In this document: one piece after another, positions 15,549 through 25,874 of the stretch | Numbering within the stretch: position 1 is the first letter of the stretch | Layout of the letters: each line of letters begins with the position of its first letter | Source of the DNA: UBA2231 sp964415175 | Lineage (GTDB): Bacteria; Elusimicrobiota; Elusimicrobia; Elusimicrobiales; UBA9959 | Direction: 5' to 3' | NCBI GenBank assembly: GCA_964415175.1 | Contig: CAYPYG010000008.1 | Location: 1 to 64,000, forward strand | DNA: 64,000 nucleotides | Notes under the pieces: model-generated | The model's input: the letters and a program-made list of their open reading frames with translations, nothing else | Database searches by the model: none | Told to the model about the DNA's origin: nothing | Position numbers and translations under genes: made by a program

Positions 15549-16727
15549 TCAGGCCAGCACGCTGACCACGGCGTAGCAGGCCATGGCCTCGCCCTTGCCT
15601 ATATCGCCGAGGCCCTCGCGGCTCTTGGCCTTGACGCTGACGTCCTCTACGGGCATCTTAAAGACGGCGGCGAGCGACTTGCGCAGCCCGTCGTAATGGG
15701 GCTTCAACTTGGGCTCCTCGGCCAGTATGGTGGCGTCGATCTGCCGTATCACCGCGCCCCGCTTCCCGAGCACCTCCATCGTCTTTTCGGCTATGGCGAC
15801 GCTGGAGATGCCCATGATGGTAAGGTCGGTCGGCGGGAAGAAGATGCCTATCTCGCCGGCGGCTATGGCGCCCAGCGCCGCGTCGCAGACCGAGTGCAGG
15901 ACCACGTCGCCGTCGGAGTGGCCCAGCAGTCCCTTGGAATGGGGTATTTTCATGCCGCAGAGGATCAGCGGGCGCCCTTCGGCCAGGCGGTGTATGTCGT
16001 AGCCGAAACCGAAACGGACGGTCTTTTCCTTCTTCACGGGGGTTTTGCTTTTCATGAGGGCCTCCGCAATGACCAGGTCTTCCGGAGTGGTGACCTTTAT
16101 ATTGGAATGATCGGACTTCACCAGCCTGACCGGCAGGCCGGCGCGCTCCAGCAGCTGCGACTCGTCCGTGTAGTCGCCGCCGTCGGCGGCCTTGAGCAGG
16201 GCGTCCAGGGCGCCGCGCCGGTAACACTGCGGCGTCTGCACGGCGGCCAGCTCGGCGCGGGGAAGCGTGGCCGCGGCGAATTCGCCTTTCGCGTCGGCGC
16301 GCTTTATCGTATCCTTGACGGGCACTCCCGGCACCGCGGCGCCGGAGGCGGCCGCCGCCGCCAGGCACTTCTTTATCAGCGCCGCGGAGACCAGCGGCCT
16401 GGCGCCGTCGTGGACGGCGATCAGCGCGGCGCGGGGCGAAACGGCGGAGAGGCCGCTCCTGAGCGACTCCATGCGCGTGGCCCCGGCCGGCGCCAGCTTC
16501 AGGCCCATGGCCAGGAAGCGCCCGCCCTCGCTCTTTATCCTTTCGGGGGAGAGGACCAGCACGGTCTCGTCGAAAAGGCCGCTGGCCAGGAAAGTCTCCA
16601 CGCTCCAGAGGACCAGGGGCTTGCCGGCCAGGTCCAGGAACTGCTTCTCGCCGCCCATGCGCTCGCCACGGCCGCCGGCCAGTATGACCGCGGACCTGGG
16701 CGAAGGCAGAGCGGCTTCGCGGGGCAA
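15549..16727 (-). CDS. ispDF: Bifunctional IspD/IspF, MEP isoprenoid pathway
   Basis: One 392-residue chain joins the cytidylyltransferase IspD (residues about 10-225; nucleotide loop LAGGRGERMGGEKQF, VHDGARPLV, YTDESQLLE) to the 2,4-cyclodiphosphate synthase IspF (about 230-392; metal-site DIH in GFGYDIHRL, GHSDGDVVLH, SREGLGDIGKGEA). The two enzymes catalyse non-consecutive steps of the MEP pathway. IspDF fusions are known from several phyla. The gene lies 1 bp from the PIN-TRAM gene and is part of the long operon. Confidence 0.95.
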   Translation of the reverse strand: MPREAALPSPRSAVILAGGRGERMGGEKQFLDLAGKPLVLWSVETFLASGLFDETVLVLSPERIKSEGGRFLAMGLKLAPAGATRMESLRSGLSAVSPRAALIAVHDGARPLVSAALIKKCLAAAAASGAAVPGVPVKDTIKRADAKGEFAAATLPRAELAAVQTPQCYRRGALDALLKAADGGDYTDESQLLERAGLPVRLVKSDHSNIKVTTPEDLVIAEALMKSKTPVKKEKTVRFGFGYDIHRLAEGRPLILCGMKIPHSKGLLGHSDGDVVLHSVCDAALGAIAAGEIGIFFPPTDLTIMGISSVAIAEKTMEVLGKRGAVIRQIDATILAEEPKLKPHYDGLRKSLAAVFKMPVEDVSVKAKSREGLGDIGKGEAMACYAVVSVLA

Positions 16728-16728
16728 G

Positions 16729-17733
16729 TTACTCCTCCTGCTCCTGGCGGGCCCTGGCGGGCTTCATCCGGGTGAAGATCATGCGGCCCTGGGAGGTCTG
16801 GAGTATGGACTGCACCGCCACCTCGACCTTCTTGCCGATCTCGCCGCGGCCGTCCTCGACCACCACCATGGTGCCGTCGTCGAGGTAGCCTAATCCCTGC
16901 TCCTTCTCCTTGCCTTCCTTCATGACGAAGATCTGCATGTCCTCGCCGGGCAGCACCACCGGCTTGAGCGCCATCGAAAGGTCGTTGATGTTCAGCGCGG
17001 TGACGTGCTCCAGCGCGGCCAGTTTGTTGACGTTGAAATCGGTCGTTATGACGCTGGCGCCCAGTTCGGAGGCGACCTTCACCAGTTTCATGGTCAGGTC
17101 GGACACGTCGCGGACCTCGCGGTCTATCACGCGGAACGGCACGTCCTTTGACTCCTGCAGCCTGGCCAGTATGTCCAGGCCGCGGCGGCCCTTGGCGCGC
17201 TTTATCGGGTCCTTGGACTCGCCCAGCGCGTGCAGTTCCTGTACGACGAACCTCGGCGCCACCACCGGGCCGGTGATGAACCGCGTCTCGCAGATGTCCA
17301 TTATGCGGCCGTCGACTATGGCGCTGATGTCGAGCAGTTTCATGCCGCGGCCCTGCTTGCGGCCGGCGGTGATGATGTTCTTGTCCAATTCGTCGAGCTC
17401 GGGGATCTTCTTGATGCTGATGATCATGCCCAGCAGCGCCAGCGCGTAGCGCGCGACGGGGGCGGCCTTGACCCAGACGTGGGTCAGCTGGTCGTTGTCC
17501 ATCTGGAAGACCGCGTAATCCAGCAGCTTGGCGATTATCAGGCCGCCGACCGCGCCTATCACGCCGACTATCAGCGTGAACAGGCTGGTGTTCTCCAGCA
17601 CGTACTCCACGCCTATTATCACCAGGCCCGCGGCCACGCCGAACAGTATCCCCTTGAGGTCGCGGGATATCTGAAAGTAGGTCAGCACCGGGGTGCCCAG
17701 CAGGGCCACCGCGCGGAAGATCCAGATCATCAT
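16729..17733 (-). CDS. PIN-TRAM domain membrane protein (YacL-like putative RNase)
   Basis: This 334-residue protein has three N-terminal hydrophobic segments (about 5-75), a PIN nuclease domain (about 132-255, acidic residues in LLDISAIVDGRIMD, VIDREVRDVSDL and VITTDFNVNKLA) and a C-terminal TRAM domain (about 265-325, MVVVEDGRGEIGKKVEVAV). The arrangement matches YacL. The PIN acidic triad suggests Mg-dependent RNase activity at the membrane (family knowledge). It overlaps the radA stop by 4 bases; radA-yacL-ispD adjacency is widely conserved. Confidence 0.92.
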   Translation of the reverse strand: MMIWIFRAVALLGTPVLTYFQISRDLKGILFGVAAGLVIIGVEYVLENTSLFTLIVGVIGAVGGLIIAKLLDYAVFQMDNDQLTHVWVKAAPVARYALALLGMIISIKKIPELDELDKNIITAGRKQGRGMKLLDISAIVDGRIMDICETRFITGPVVAPRFVVQELHALGESKDPIKRAKGRRGLDILARLQESKDVPFRVIDREVRDVSDLTMKLVKVASELGASVITTDFNVNKLAALEHVTALNINDLSMALKPVVLPGEDMQIFVMKEGKEKEQGLGYLDDGTMVVVEDGRGEIGKKVEVAVQSILQTSQGRMIFTRMKPARARQEQEE

Positions 17734-19136
17734 TTCTTTTCTCCTTTGGATACGGCCGGCGCCTTTTCAAGGGCCGCCCTGAGGGCGGAGGCGTCGGGAA
17801 CTGAAATTATCTCGAGCTGCGGAACCTTGGGCTTCTCGCCCTTGAAAGGGGGCACGTAGGCGCGCTTAAAACCCAGGCGCGCGGCCTCGGTCAGGCGGCG
17901 GCCCAGCAGCGGCGCGGGGTAGGTCTGGGCCAGTATGCCCACCTCGCCCAGGAAGGCCTCGTCGGGGCGCAGCGGGATGTCCAGGGCCGAGCTGATGAGC
18001 GCGGCGCAGAAGGCCAGGTCTATGACCGGGTCCTTGACCTTGATGCCGCCCTGCACGCTGGCGAAGACGTCCTGGTCGTCGAGCCGCAGACCGGCGCGCT
18101 TCTCCAGCGCCGCGATGAGCATCTGCACGCGGTTGAGTTCCATGCCGGTGGCCGCGCGGCGGGGATAGGGGTAGTAGCTGCGGGCGGCCAGCGCCTGCAC
18201 TTCCAGCAGGAGCGGGCGCGAGCCCTCGAAGACCATCGTGAAGGCGCGGCCGGCGCAGGGCGCCTCGCGCTCCGAACCCGCCAGGGCGCGGCCGGCGTCC
18301 GGCACGCCGTCGAGCCCCTTCTCGGTCATCTCGAAGATGCCGATCTCGTCCACGGGGCCGAAGCGGTTCTTGTGGGCGCGCAGGATGCGGTAGACGTGGT
18401 CGCGCTCGGAGTCGAAATAGAGGACGGTGTCGACGATGTGTTCGAGCACCTTGGGGCCGGCCAGCGAGCCCTCCTTGGTGACGTGGCCCAGGATGAACAG
18501 CGGGACGCCGGCCGTCTTGGCCGCGCGCAGCAGCTCGCCGGCGCATTCGCGGATCTGGCCCACGGAGCCGGCCGAGCCGGCGAAATCGGGATGGTAAACG
18601 GTCTGTATCGAGTCTATGACCAGCAGTGCCGGTTTCACCCTGGCGAAGGCCTCCAGCACGCGGGCCAGGTTGGTCTCGGAGAGCAGGTAGATGGAGTCGG
18701 ACTTCACGCCCAGCCGCGCGGCGCGGCCGCTGACCTGGCCCAGCGATTCCTCGCCGGAGACGTAGAGCAGGGGCTTGGAGCCCAGCGAGGCGCGGGCGGC
18801 GGCGGCGGCCTGCAGCAGCAGGGTGCTCTTGCCTATGCCGGGCGGGCCGGCCAGCAGTATGACCTGGCCGGGCAGTATCCCCCCGCCCAGGACCCGGTCG
18901 AGCTCGCCGACGCCGGTGGGGACATGCTTGTCGGCCGCGGCGGCGGCCTGGGAGAGCTTGACGGGCTCGGAGGAGAATTCGGTGAGGCCGCGGCTCTTGG
19001 CGGCGGCCCTGGAGACGGTCTCCTGGACTTCCTCCACCAGGGAGTTCCAGGCCTCGCAGGCGGGGCATTGGCCCAGCCACTTGGGGCTCCCGGCCCCGCA
19101 TTGCTGGCAGACGTAGACGGTCTTGAGCCTGGACAT
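17730..19136 (-). CDS. radA: DNA repair protein RadA (Sms)
   Basis: RadA is a DnaB-like branch-migration helicase acting in recombination. The 468-residue protein has an N-terminal zinc finger (CQQCGAGSPKWLGQCPAC, residues 10-27), Walker A GPPGIGKST (about 95-103), the RadA-specific KNRFG motif in HKNRFGPVDEIGIF, and a C-terminal Lon-protease-like domain (about 290-450). Normal length. It starts 1 bp after the mlaD stop and overlaps the PIN-TRAM gene. Confidence 0.95.
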   Translation of the reverse strand: MSRLKTVYVCQQCGAGSPKWLGQCPACEAWNSLVEEVQETVSRAAAKSRGLTEFSSEPVKLSQAAAAADKHVPTGVGELDRVLGGGILPGQVILLAGPPGIGKSTLLLQAAAAARASLGSKPLLYVSGEESLGQVSGRAARLGVKSDSIYLLSETNLARVLEAFARVKPALLVIDSIQTVYHPDFAGSAGSVGQIRECAGELLRAAKTAGVPLFILGHVTKEGSLAGPKVLEHIVDTVLYFDSERDHVYRILRAHKNRFGPVDEIGIFEMTEKGLDGVPDAGRALAGSEREAPCAGRAFTMVFEGSRPLLLEVQALAARSYYPYPRRAATGMELNRVQMLIAALEKRAGLRLDDQDVFASVQGGIKVKDPVIDLAFCAALISSALDIPLRPDEAFLGEVGILAQTYPAPLLGRRLTEAARLGFKRAYVPPFKGEKPKVPQLEIISVPDASALRAALEKAPAVSKGEKK

Positions 19137-19137
19137 T

Positions 19138-20439
19138 TTAACGCCCCTTGGCGCCGGTACCGCCCACGGAGACGAGGCCGAAGAGATAGGCGATGTCCTC
19201 GTCCTCGAATAGGACGCGGGCGGTATAGTTCATCCTGCTGACCTCGGCCATATCGGTCACGGCCGCGCCGATCGAGAAATTCTTGCTGAGCCGCAGGTCC
19301 GCGCCGGCGTCGAAACGCGGCGAGTCGAAGAAGCGGCCCGAGATGGTCCGGTTGCGCGAGAACTCGGAGGCCTCGGCGTAGGCCTCGACCGCCCCGCTCT
19401 TGCCCAGGCCGGCGACCTTATACCTGAGGCCGGCGCCGGCGGAGCCGCGCAGCACGCCGACGTAGAGGTCCGCGGGGCCGCGCTCCCAGCCGAGCAGCGC
19501 GTCCACGGTGTTGCGCTTCTCGTAATCGGCGCCGCGGTCCTGGTCCTTGGTGTTGATGATATTGGCGCCGCCGACATAGTAGTACCGGCCGGGCCGCGGG
19601 TAGATGCGGAGGCCGATGTCGCTGTGCGAGCCCTCGAACACGGGGTCGTACTTCCATTTCCAGTGCCAGTACATGTTGAAGCCGGTGATGCGGCCGAGCA
19701 CGTCCTTGACCGAGGCCGTGGCGTCGCGCAGGTTGGTGACCGCGTCGCTGACGTCCTTCTTCATCCCCTCGTCCTTCATCAGGGCGCCGACGGTGCCCTC
19801 GCCGCGGTTCACGCTGCCCAGCAGTTCCTCGCCCTGGGCCAGCAGGCGGTCCAGCCGCGCGCTGACGCTGTCGAGATTGCCCATGAACTTCTCGGCGTCG
19901 GGCCTGGTATTGGAGACCAGCGAATTGAGATTTGCGGTCAGGTCGCGCAGGTTGGCGACGGTCTGGTTGAGGTTCTTCGAAAGCGTGCCGTCGCCGCGCA
20001 GCTCCTTTATGAGGCCCTGCAGGTCCGAGACGGCCGCGGAAAGGGCGCGGTCAAGCGGCAGCGATTCGTCGCCGTAGACCGTGTCGCCCGATTTGACGAC
20101 CCCGGCGGCGGGCGTGCCCTGGTCTATCTGCATGTACTTGCTGCCGATGACGCTGGTGGAGCCGACCTTGAACTTGGCGTCGCGGTAGATCTTCACCCCG
20201 TCGCTGACGGAGAGGCGGACGACGACCTTGTCTCCCTTGATGCGTATCTCCTTGACGCGCCCTATTTCGACGCCGGAGAGCTTGACCACCGACTTGTCCG
20301 GCAGGCCGGAGACGTCGGCGAACTCGGCGTAGACCGGGTAATAGGTCTTGAACGAATAATCGCCCAGCAGGAAAATGGCCGTGCCCAGCAGCGCCAGGCC
20401 GGCCATCACGAACATCCCTACTTTGCTCTCGTCGTTCAT
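19138..20439 (-). CDS. mlaD: MlaD-type MCE protein with extra C-terminal beta-rich domain
   Basis: MCE proteins carry phospholipids between inner and outer membranes. This 433-residue protein has one N-terminal membrane anchor (about 7-25), an MCE domain (about 35-115, VSGLPDKSVVKLSGVEIG and GSTSVIGSKYM), a coiled-coil-like needle region (about 135-240), then about 190 residues rich in alternating beta strands (from FNMYWHWKWKYDP; YYYVGGANII; ADLYVGVLRGSAGAGLRYK; AYLFGLVSVGG). That tail looks like a small outer-membrane barrel or barrel-like domain, which ordinary MlaD lacks. It is co-transcribed with mlaF and mlaE. Confidence 0.88.
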   Translation of the reverse strand: MNDESKVGMFVMAGLALLGTAIFLLGDYSFKTYYPVYAEFADVSGLPDKSVVKLSGVEIGRVKEIRIKGDKVVVRLSVSDGVKIYRDAKFKVGSTSVIGSKYMQIDQGTPAAGVVKSGDTVYGDESLPLDRALSAAVSDLQGLIKELRGDGTLSKNLNQTVANLRDLTANLNSLVSNTRPDAEKFMGNLDSVSARLDRLLAQGEELLGSVNRGEGTVGALMKDEGMKKDVSDAVTNLRDATASVKDVLGRITGFNMYWHWKWKYDPVFEGSHSDIGLRIYPRPGRYYYVGGANIINTKDQDRGADYEKRNTVDALLGWERGPADLYVGVLRGSAGAGLRYKVAGLGKSGAVEAYAEASEFSRNRTISGRFFDSPRFDAGADLRLSKNFSIGAAVTDMAEVSRMNYTARVLFEDEDIAYLFGLVSVGGTGAKGR

Positions 20440-20472
20440 AATTGAACTTTTATTTTAATATATTTGGGGCCC

Positions 20473-21273
20473 TCAGTGGCGGCCGCCGGGGCCGGGGCGC
20501 CCCGCGTGGCCCGGGCGGCCCTGTCCCCCGCAACCGTTATGCCCCGCGTTGGAGATCTCCAGGAACTCCTTTATGGCGGGGTTTTCCGACTTGATGAACC
20601 GGTCGGGCGGCTCCACCGCCGCGAAAACGCCCTTGTCGAGCATGGCGACCTGCGAGGAGATGCGCAGCGCCAGGTTGACGTCGTGCGTCACCAGGATGGA
20701 GGTCACCTTGAGCCGGTCGCGGGCCGAGACTATCAGGTCGGTCACCATCTCGGTGGTGACCGGGTCCAGGCCGGTGGTCGGCTCGTCGTAAAGTATGCAC
20801 TTGGGGCCGGCGGCCACAGCGCGGGCCAGCGCCACGCGCTTCTTCATGCCGACGGAAAGTTCCGCCGGCTTGAGGTGCTCGACCTTCTCCAGGCCGACCA
20901 GCGACAGCTTCTCGGCCACGATGCGGGGATACTCCTCGCGCGGGATGTCGGTCAGGTAGCGCAGGCCGAAGCTGACGTTCTCGAAGACGGTCAGCGAGTC
21001 GAACAACGCCCCCTCCTGGAACAGGTAGCCGAAATTGCGCCTGATGCGGGCTATCTCGAACTCGTCGTCGAGGGAGGCGATGTCCTCGCCGTCCACCAGT
21101 ATGCGTCCGGCGTCGGGCTTGAGCAGGCGCATGATGCACTTGATGAACGTGCTCTTGCCAGTGCCCGAAGGCCCGATGACGCTGAAAGTGTCGCCGTCCT
21201 CGATGCGGCAGGAGAGGTCGCGCAGCACGTCGCGGCCGGGGAAGTTCTTGGCGAGGTTCTTTATCTCTATCAT
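20473..21273 (-). CDS. mlaF: Phospholipid ABC transporter ATPase MlaF
   Basis: This 266-residue ABC ATPase has Walker A GPSGTGKST (about 35-43), signature LSVGMKKRVALARA, Walker B CILYDEPTTGLDP and an H-loop in VTHDVNLAL. VGMKK instead of SGGQ/SGGMRRR-type is typical of Mkl/MlaF ATPases. The last roughly 20 residues are Gly/His-rich. It overlaps mlaE by 4 bases; together with MlaD they form the inner-membrane Mla complex. No mlaB, mlaC or mlaA gene is nearby. Confidence 0.93.
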   Translation of the reverse strand: MIEIKNLAKNFPGRDVLRDLSCRIEDGDTFSVIGPSGTGKSTFIKCIMRLLKPDAGRILVDGEDIASLDDEFEIARIRRNFGYLFQEGALFDSLTVFENVSFGLRYLTDIPREEYPRIVAEKLSLVGLEKVEHLKPAELSVGMKKRVALARAVAAGPKCILYDEPTTGLDPVTTEMVTDLIVSARDRLKVTSILVTHDVNLALRISSQVAMLDKGVFAAVEPPDRFIKSENPAIKEFLEISNAGHNGCGGQGRPGHAGRPGPGGRH

Positions 21274-22058
21274 ATGCCGAGCGCCACCAGCACCGCGCTG
21301 ATGAAATAGTCTATGACCATGACCAGCACCATGCTGGTCACGACGGCCTCGGTGGTGGACTTGCCCACGCCCTCGGCTCCTCCCTTCGTCGTCATGCCCT
21401 TGTGGCAGGAGACGGTGGCTATCATGAAGGCGAAAGCGAAGGTCTTGAGGAAGCCGTGCATGAAATCGGCTATGTCCATGAAGGTGAAGATGTCGTCCCA
21501 GTACACCGTGCTGGGGACCTGCAGGCGGGTGGTGGCGATGATGAAGCCGCCGATGGTGCCGATGAAGTCCGCCAGCACGACCAGCAGCGGCAGCGTCACG
21601 AGGAAGGCGATGTAGCGCGGCACCAGCAGATAGCGGGCGGGGTGGGTGCCCAGCGTGTAGAGCGCGTCTATCTGCTCGGTGACGCGCATCGTGCCGATCT
21701 CGGCGGTGACGACCGCGCCGGCGCGGCCCGCCACGACGATGGAGGTCAGCACGGGGCCGAGCTCCTTCACCATCGAGAAGGCGACCAGGGTGCCGATATA
21801 GAGCGGTTCATTGAAGAGGTTCTTGGAAGTGTGGCCCGTCTGCAGGGCCAGCACCATGCCGGTGAAGAAACTGGTCAGCGCGGTCACGCCGAGGGAGTCC
21901 ACGCCGATCTTGACCGACTGCTTCATGGTCTCGCGGACCTCGAGCCGCGACTTGAAGAACCAGAAGACCGCGGATTTGAGCATCAGCGCGGCCGCGCCCA
22001 GCTCGCCGGCCAGTCCCAGCACCTGTCCCCCGACCCTGGAGCTGACCGGGTGCTTCAT
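21270..22058 (-). CDS. mlaE: Phospholipid ABC transporter permease MlaE
   Basis: A 262-residue MlaE-family permease with about five or six membrane segments and the typical central stretch ELGPVLTSIVVAGRAGAVV and EIGTMRVTEQIDAL. Normal length. The ATPase MlaF and substrate-binding MlaD follow immediately. It starts 1 bp from the alanine racemase stop, so it is co-transcribed with cell-wall and replication genes. Confidence 0.94.
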   Translation of the reverse strand: MKHPVSSRVGGQVLGLAGELGAAALMLKSAVFWFFKSRLEVRETMKQSVKIGVDSLGVTALTSFFTGMVLALQTGHTSKNLFNEPLYIGTLVAFSMVKELGPVLTSIVVAGRAGAVVTAEIGTMRVTEQIDALYTLGTHPARYLLVPRYIAFLVTLPLLVVLADFIGTIGGFIIATTRLQVPSTVYWDDIFTFMDIADFMHGFLKTFAFAFMIATVSCHKGMTTKGGAEGVGKSTTEAVVTSMVLVMVIDYFISAVLVALGI

Positions 22059-22059
22059 A

Positions 22060-23163
<1,104 letters not shown>

Positions 23164-23174
23164 ACGCGCGGGGG

Positions 23175-24551
23175 TCAGAGGGCCACTTCCTCGGCTATGG
23201 GCTCGGTGCCCGGCAGGGCCGGGTTGTCGAAGCGGGTGTATTCCGGGAAATAGTTGAGCTCGATCTCGCCGACCGGGCCGTTGCGCTGCTTGGCCAGGAT
23301 CAGCAGCGCCTTGTTGCGCTCGTTCTCGTCCTTGCTGTAATAGTAGTCCCGGTGTATCAGGCCGACCACGTCGGCGTCCTGCTCCAGCGAGCCCGACTCG
23401 CGCAGGTCGGAGAGCTGCGGCTTGTTGTCGGTGCGGCCCGAGGCCTCGTTGCGGCGGTTGAGCTGGGAAAGCGCGAGCACGGGCACGTTCAGGCTGCGGG
23501 CCAGGTCCTTGAGCAGGCGCGAGATCTCGGAGACCTCCTGCTGGCGGCTCTCCTGGCGGCCGCGGCCCCGTATGAGCTGGAGGTAGTCTATGACGACCAG
23601 GCCGAGCTCCTGGTTCCGCGCCAGCAGCTGCGACTGCAGCTTGCGCGTGCGCGTGCGCAGGTCCATGATGTCCATGCCCGGCGTGTCGTCTATCCAGACG
23701 GGCGAGGCGGAGATGGTGGAGAGGGCGCGCGTCAGGTCGGTCCAGACCTCGCGTTTGAAGAAGCCCTTGCGCACGCCGCTGAGGTTGGCGCGGGCGCTGG
23801 AGCAGACCATGCGCTCCATGATGGAATGGCGGCCCATTTCGAGCGAGAAGACGGCCGTCGGCACCTTGTTGTCGACGGCGGCGTTGTAGACGATATTGAG
23901 CGCCATCGCGGTCTTGCCCTGGCTGGGGCGGGCGCCCAGGATGATCAGGTCGCCTTTCTGCAGGCCGCCGGTCATCTCGTCGAGCCTGGCCAGGCCCGTC
24001 GGCACGCCGGTGACGGCCTTGTGCTCGCTGTAGAAGCGCTCGATGCGCTCCTGCACCTCGGGCACCAGCGCGTCGGCCTTGATGAAGCCGTGGTCGGTAC
24101 TCTTCTGCGAGACGTCGATCACGCGCTCCTGCGCGAAGTCGAGGATGTCGGAGACCTCCTCCTCGCTGGCGTAGGACTTCTCTATGACGGAAGTGGAGAT
24201 GCGTATCAGGTCGCGCAGGATCGCCTTTTTCTTGATGATCTGCGCGTAGGCGGCGGTGTGGGCCGGGGTGGAGACCTTCTCCAGGAGGTCGGAGAGGTAC
24301 TTCCGCCCGCCGACCTCGTCCAGGCGGCCCTGGCGCTTGAGCTCCTCGCCGACCGTGACCATGTCGGCCGGCTGGCCTCGGCCGTAAAGTTCCGTGACCG
24401 CCTGATAGATCCTGCGGTGGGCGTCGGAATAGAAATGCTTGTCCTGTATTATCTCGGTGACGGCCTCGATGGCGTCCTTCTCGATGAGCATCGCGCCCAA
24501 AACGGCCATCTCCGCCTCATTGGAATGAGGAGAAACCTTGTTAAAGGACAT
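23175..24551 (-). CDS. dnaB: Replicative DNA helicase DnaB
   Basis: Unwinds DNA at the replication fork. The 458-residue protein has the N-terminal DnaB domain (about 8-110, HSNEAEMAVLGAMLIE), a linker, and a RecA-type ATPase with Walker A GARPSQGKTA (about 204-213), the Walker B stretch LGLVVIDYLQLI and SQLNRRNEASGRTDNKP. No intein is present. The order rpsF-ssb-rpsR-rplI-dnaB is a widely conserved bacterial cluster. Confidence 0.96.
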   Translation of the reverse strand: MSFNKVSPHSNEAEMAVLGAMLIEKDAIEAVTEIIQDKHFYSDAHRRIYQAVTELYGRGQPADMVTVGEELKRQGRLDEVGGRKYLSDLLEKVSTPAHTAAYAQIIKKKAILRDLIRISTSVIEKSYASEEEVSDILDFAQERVIDVSQKSTDHGFIKADALVPEVQERIERFYSEHKAVTGVPTGLARLDEMTGGLQKGDLIILGARPSQGKTAMALNIVYNAAVDNKVPTAVFSLEMGRHSIMERMVCSSARANLSGVRKGFFKREVWTDLTRALSTISASPVWIDDTPGMDIMDLRTRTRKLQSQLLARNQELGLVVIDYLQLIRGRGRQESRQQEVSEISRLLKDLARSLNVPVLALSQLNRRNEASGRTDNKPQLSDLRESGSLEQDADVVGLIHRDYYYSKDENERNKALLILAKQRNGPVGEIELNYFPEYTRFDNPALPGTEPIAEEVAL

Positions 24552-24594
24552 AGAAGCCCCCAGTGGGACCGCCCGCCCGGAGGCGGGGCGGGAG

Positions 24595-25044
24595 TTATTT
24601 GTTCTGAGCCGTGACGGCGATCTTGACCTTGGCGGTGATATCGGGCTTGAGAGCTATCTCGACCTCGGTCTCGCCGACGGCCTTGATGGAGGCCGGCAGC
24701 CGGACCTGGTCCTTGTGGATCTCGATATCGGCGCCCTTGAGGCTCTTGACGATGTCGCTCTTGGCGACGGAGCCGTACATGGTCCCGTCCTCGGAGACGG
24801 GCCGGGAAAAGGACAGCGTCACGGCGGAGATGCGGGCCGCGAGGGCCTTAAGCGCCTCGTTCTCCTGGGAGACGCGCTTGGCGCGCTTGGCCTCGCCGGC
24901 CTTCCAGGACTTGATCACTTTCTCGGTGGCCTCTTCGGCCATGCCGCGGGGGACCAGGAAGTTGCGGGCGTAGCCGTCGCGGACCTGCTTGACCTCGCCC
25001 ATCCGGCCGAGGTGCTCGATGTCTTTCTTGAGTATGACTTTCAT
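24595..25044 (-). CDS. rplI: Ribosomal protein bL9
   Basis: The 149-residue protein starts with the bL9 signature MKVILKKDIEHLGRMGE and GYARNFLVPRGMA, followed by the long connecting helix and the C-terminal domain (about 75-147, IEIHKDQVRLPASIK). Length matches the family. It belongs to the conserved rpsF-ssb-rpsR-rplI-dnaB cluster. Confidence 0.97.
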   Translation of the reverse strand: MKVILKKDIEHLGRMGEVKQVRDGYARNFLVPRGMAEEATEKVIKSWKAGEAKRAKRVSQENEALKALAARISAVTLSFSRPVSEDGTMYGSVAKSDIVKSLKGADIEIHKDQVRLPASIKAVGETEVEIALKPDITAKVKIAVTAQNK

Positions 25045-25066
25045 GGCTGTTTCTCCGTGCGGTCGG

Positions 25067-25390
25067 TCAGGACTTGTAGGGCATGATGGCCAGGTTGCGG
25101 TTGACCTTGATGGCCCTGGTTATCTGCCGCTGATGTTTGGCGCAGGCCCCGGTGATACGGCGGGACAGGATCTTGCCGGTGTCGGTGCAGAAGGTCTTGA
25201 GCAGCTGGGACTGCTTGTAGTCTATGGTCCGTATCTTCTCCGCGCAGAGGCGGCAGACCTTGCGCCGGGGCGCGAAATGGCGCCTGCCGTAAGGCCTGCG
25301 GGGGCCGGCCTGCGGACCGCGGGCGGGTCCGCCCGCCGGGGCGGGGGCCGCCTGCTGGGGAGTGCTGGGATTGGGATTCTCGTTAGTCAT
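25067..25390 (-). CDS. rpsR: Ribosomal protein bS18 with extended N-terminus
   Basis: The bS18 core (about residues 42-107) shows KVCRLCAEK, DYKQSQLLKTFCTDTGKILSRR (here split as DYKQSQLLKTF and GKILSRRITGACAKHQR) and the RQITRAIKVNRNLAIMPY end. The first 40 residues are Pro/Ala/Gly-rich, longer than in most bS18. I chose the ATG at 25388-25390; a frame open to 25702 overlaps ssb and has no homology. The CxxC may bind zinc. Confidence 0.95.
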   Translation of the reverse strand: MTNENPNPSTPQQAAPAPAGGPARGPQAGPRRPYGRRHFAPRRKVCRLCAEKIRTIDYKQSQLLKTFCTDTGKILSRRITGACAKHQRQITRAIKVNRNLAIMPYKS

Positions 25391-25413
25391 GATCGCCTCT
25401 CTATAAATCGCCG

Positions 25414-25851
25414 TTAAAACGGCACTTCGTCCAAACCTTCCGCCTTGGAGCCGCTCTCCTCGGGGGAGGCGGGGGCTTCGCCCTGCTCGCTTTCGCCGGG
25501 TCTGTCGGCCATCGCCAGGAACTGCACGCGGTTGGCCACGACCCGCATCACTTTGCGCTTCTGGCCGGTCTTGTCGGTGTATTCCTCGCCGCGCAGACGG
25601 CCTTCGACGTGCACGGGGCTGCCCTTCCTGAGCTTCTCCTTGCAGCGCTCGCCCATCGGGCCCCATACCGTTATCGGCACGTAGGTGGTGTCGTCGCGCC
25701 ACTCGCCGGAGTTATTGTCCTTGTAGCGGCGGTTGACGGCGATGTCGAAAGAGCAGACCGGCGTCCCTTTGGTCGTGGTCCTCAGCTCCGGGTCGCGGGT
25801 GAGGCGGCCGGCCAGCAGGACATAATTCTGTTCGGGTATCCTTATGTTCAT
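25414..25851 (-). CDS. ssb: Single-stranded DNA-binding protein
   Basis: A 145-residue SSB with an OB fold at residues 5-110 (NYVLLAGRLTRDPELR, VPITVWGPMGERC, VHVEGRLRGEEYTDKTG), a disordered Gly-poor linker and an acidic C-terminal tip ending EVPF, the variant of the DDIPF tip that recruits repair and replication proteins. It sits in its usual place between rpsF and rpsR. Confidence 0.95.
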   Translation of the reverse strand: MNIRIPEQNYVLLAGRLTRDPELRTTTKGTPVCSFDIAVNRRYKDNNSGEWRDDTTYVPITVWGPMGERCKEKLRKGSPVHVEGRLRGEEYTDKTGQKRKVMRVVANRVQFLAMADRPGESEQGEAPASPEESGSKAEGLDEVPF

Positions 25852-25874
25852 AAAGGAACGGCTAAGGGACCCGG

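Noticed and set aside
25391..25702. Extended rpsR start giving a 211-residue protein
   Set aside because: The extra part overlaps ssb in another frame and has no homology; the ATG at 25390 starts a plausible bS18.
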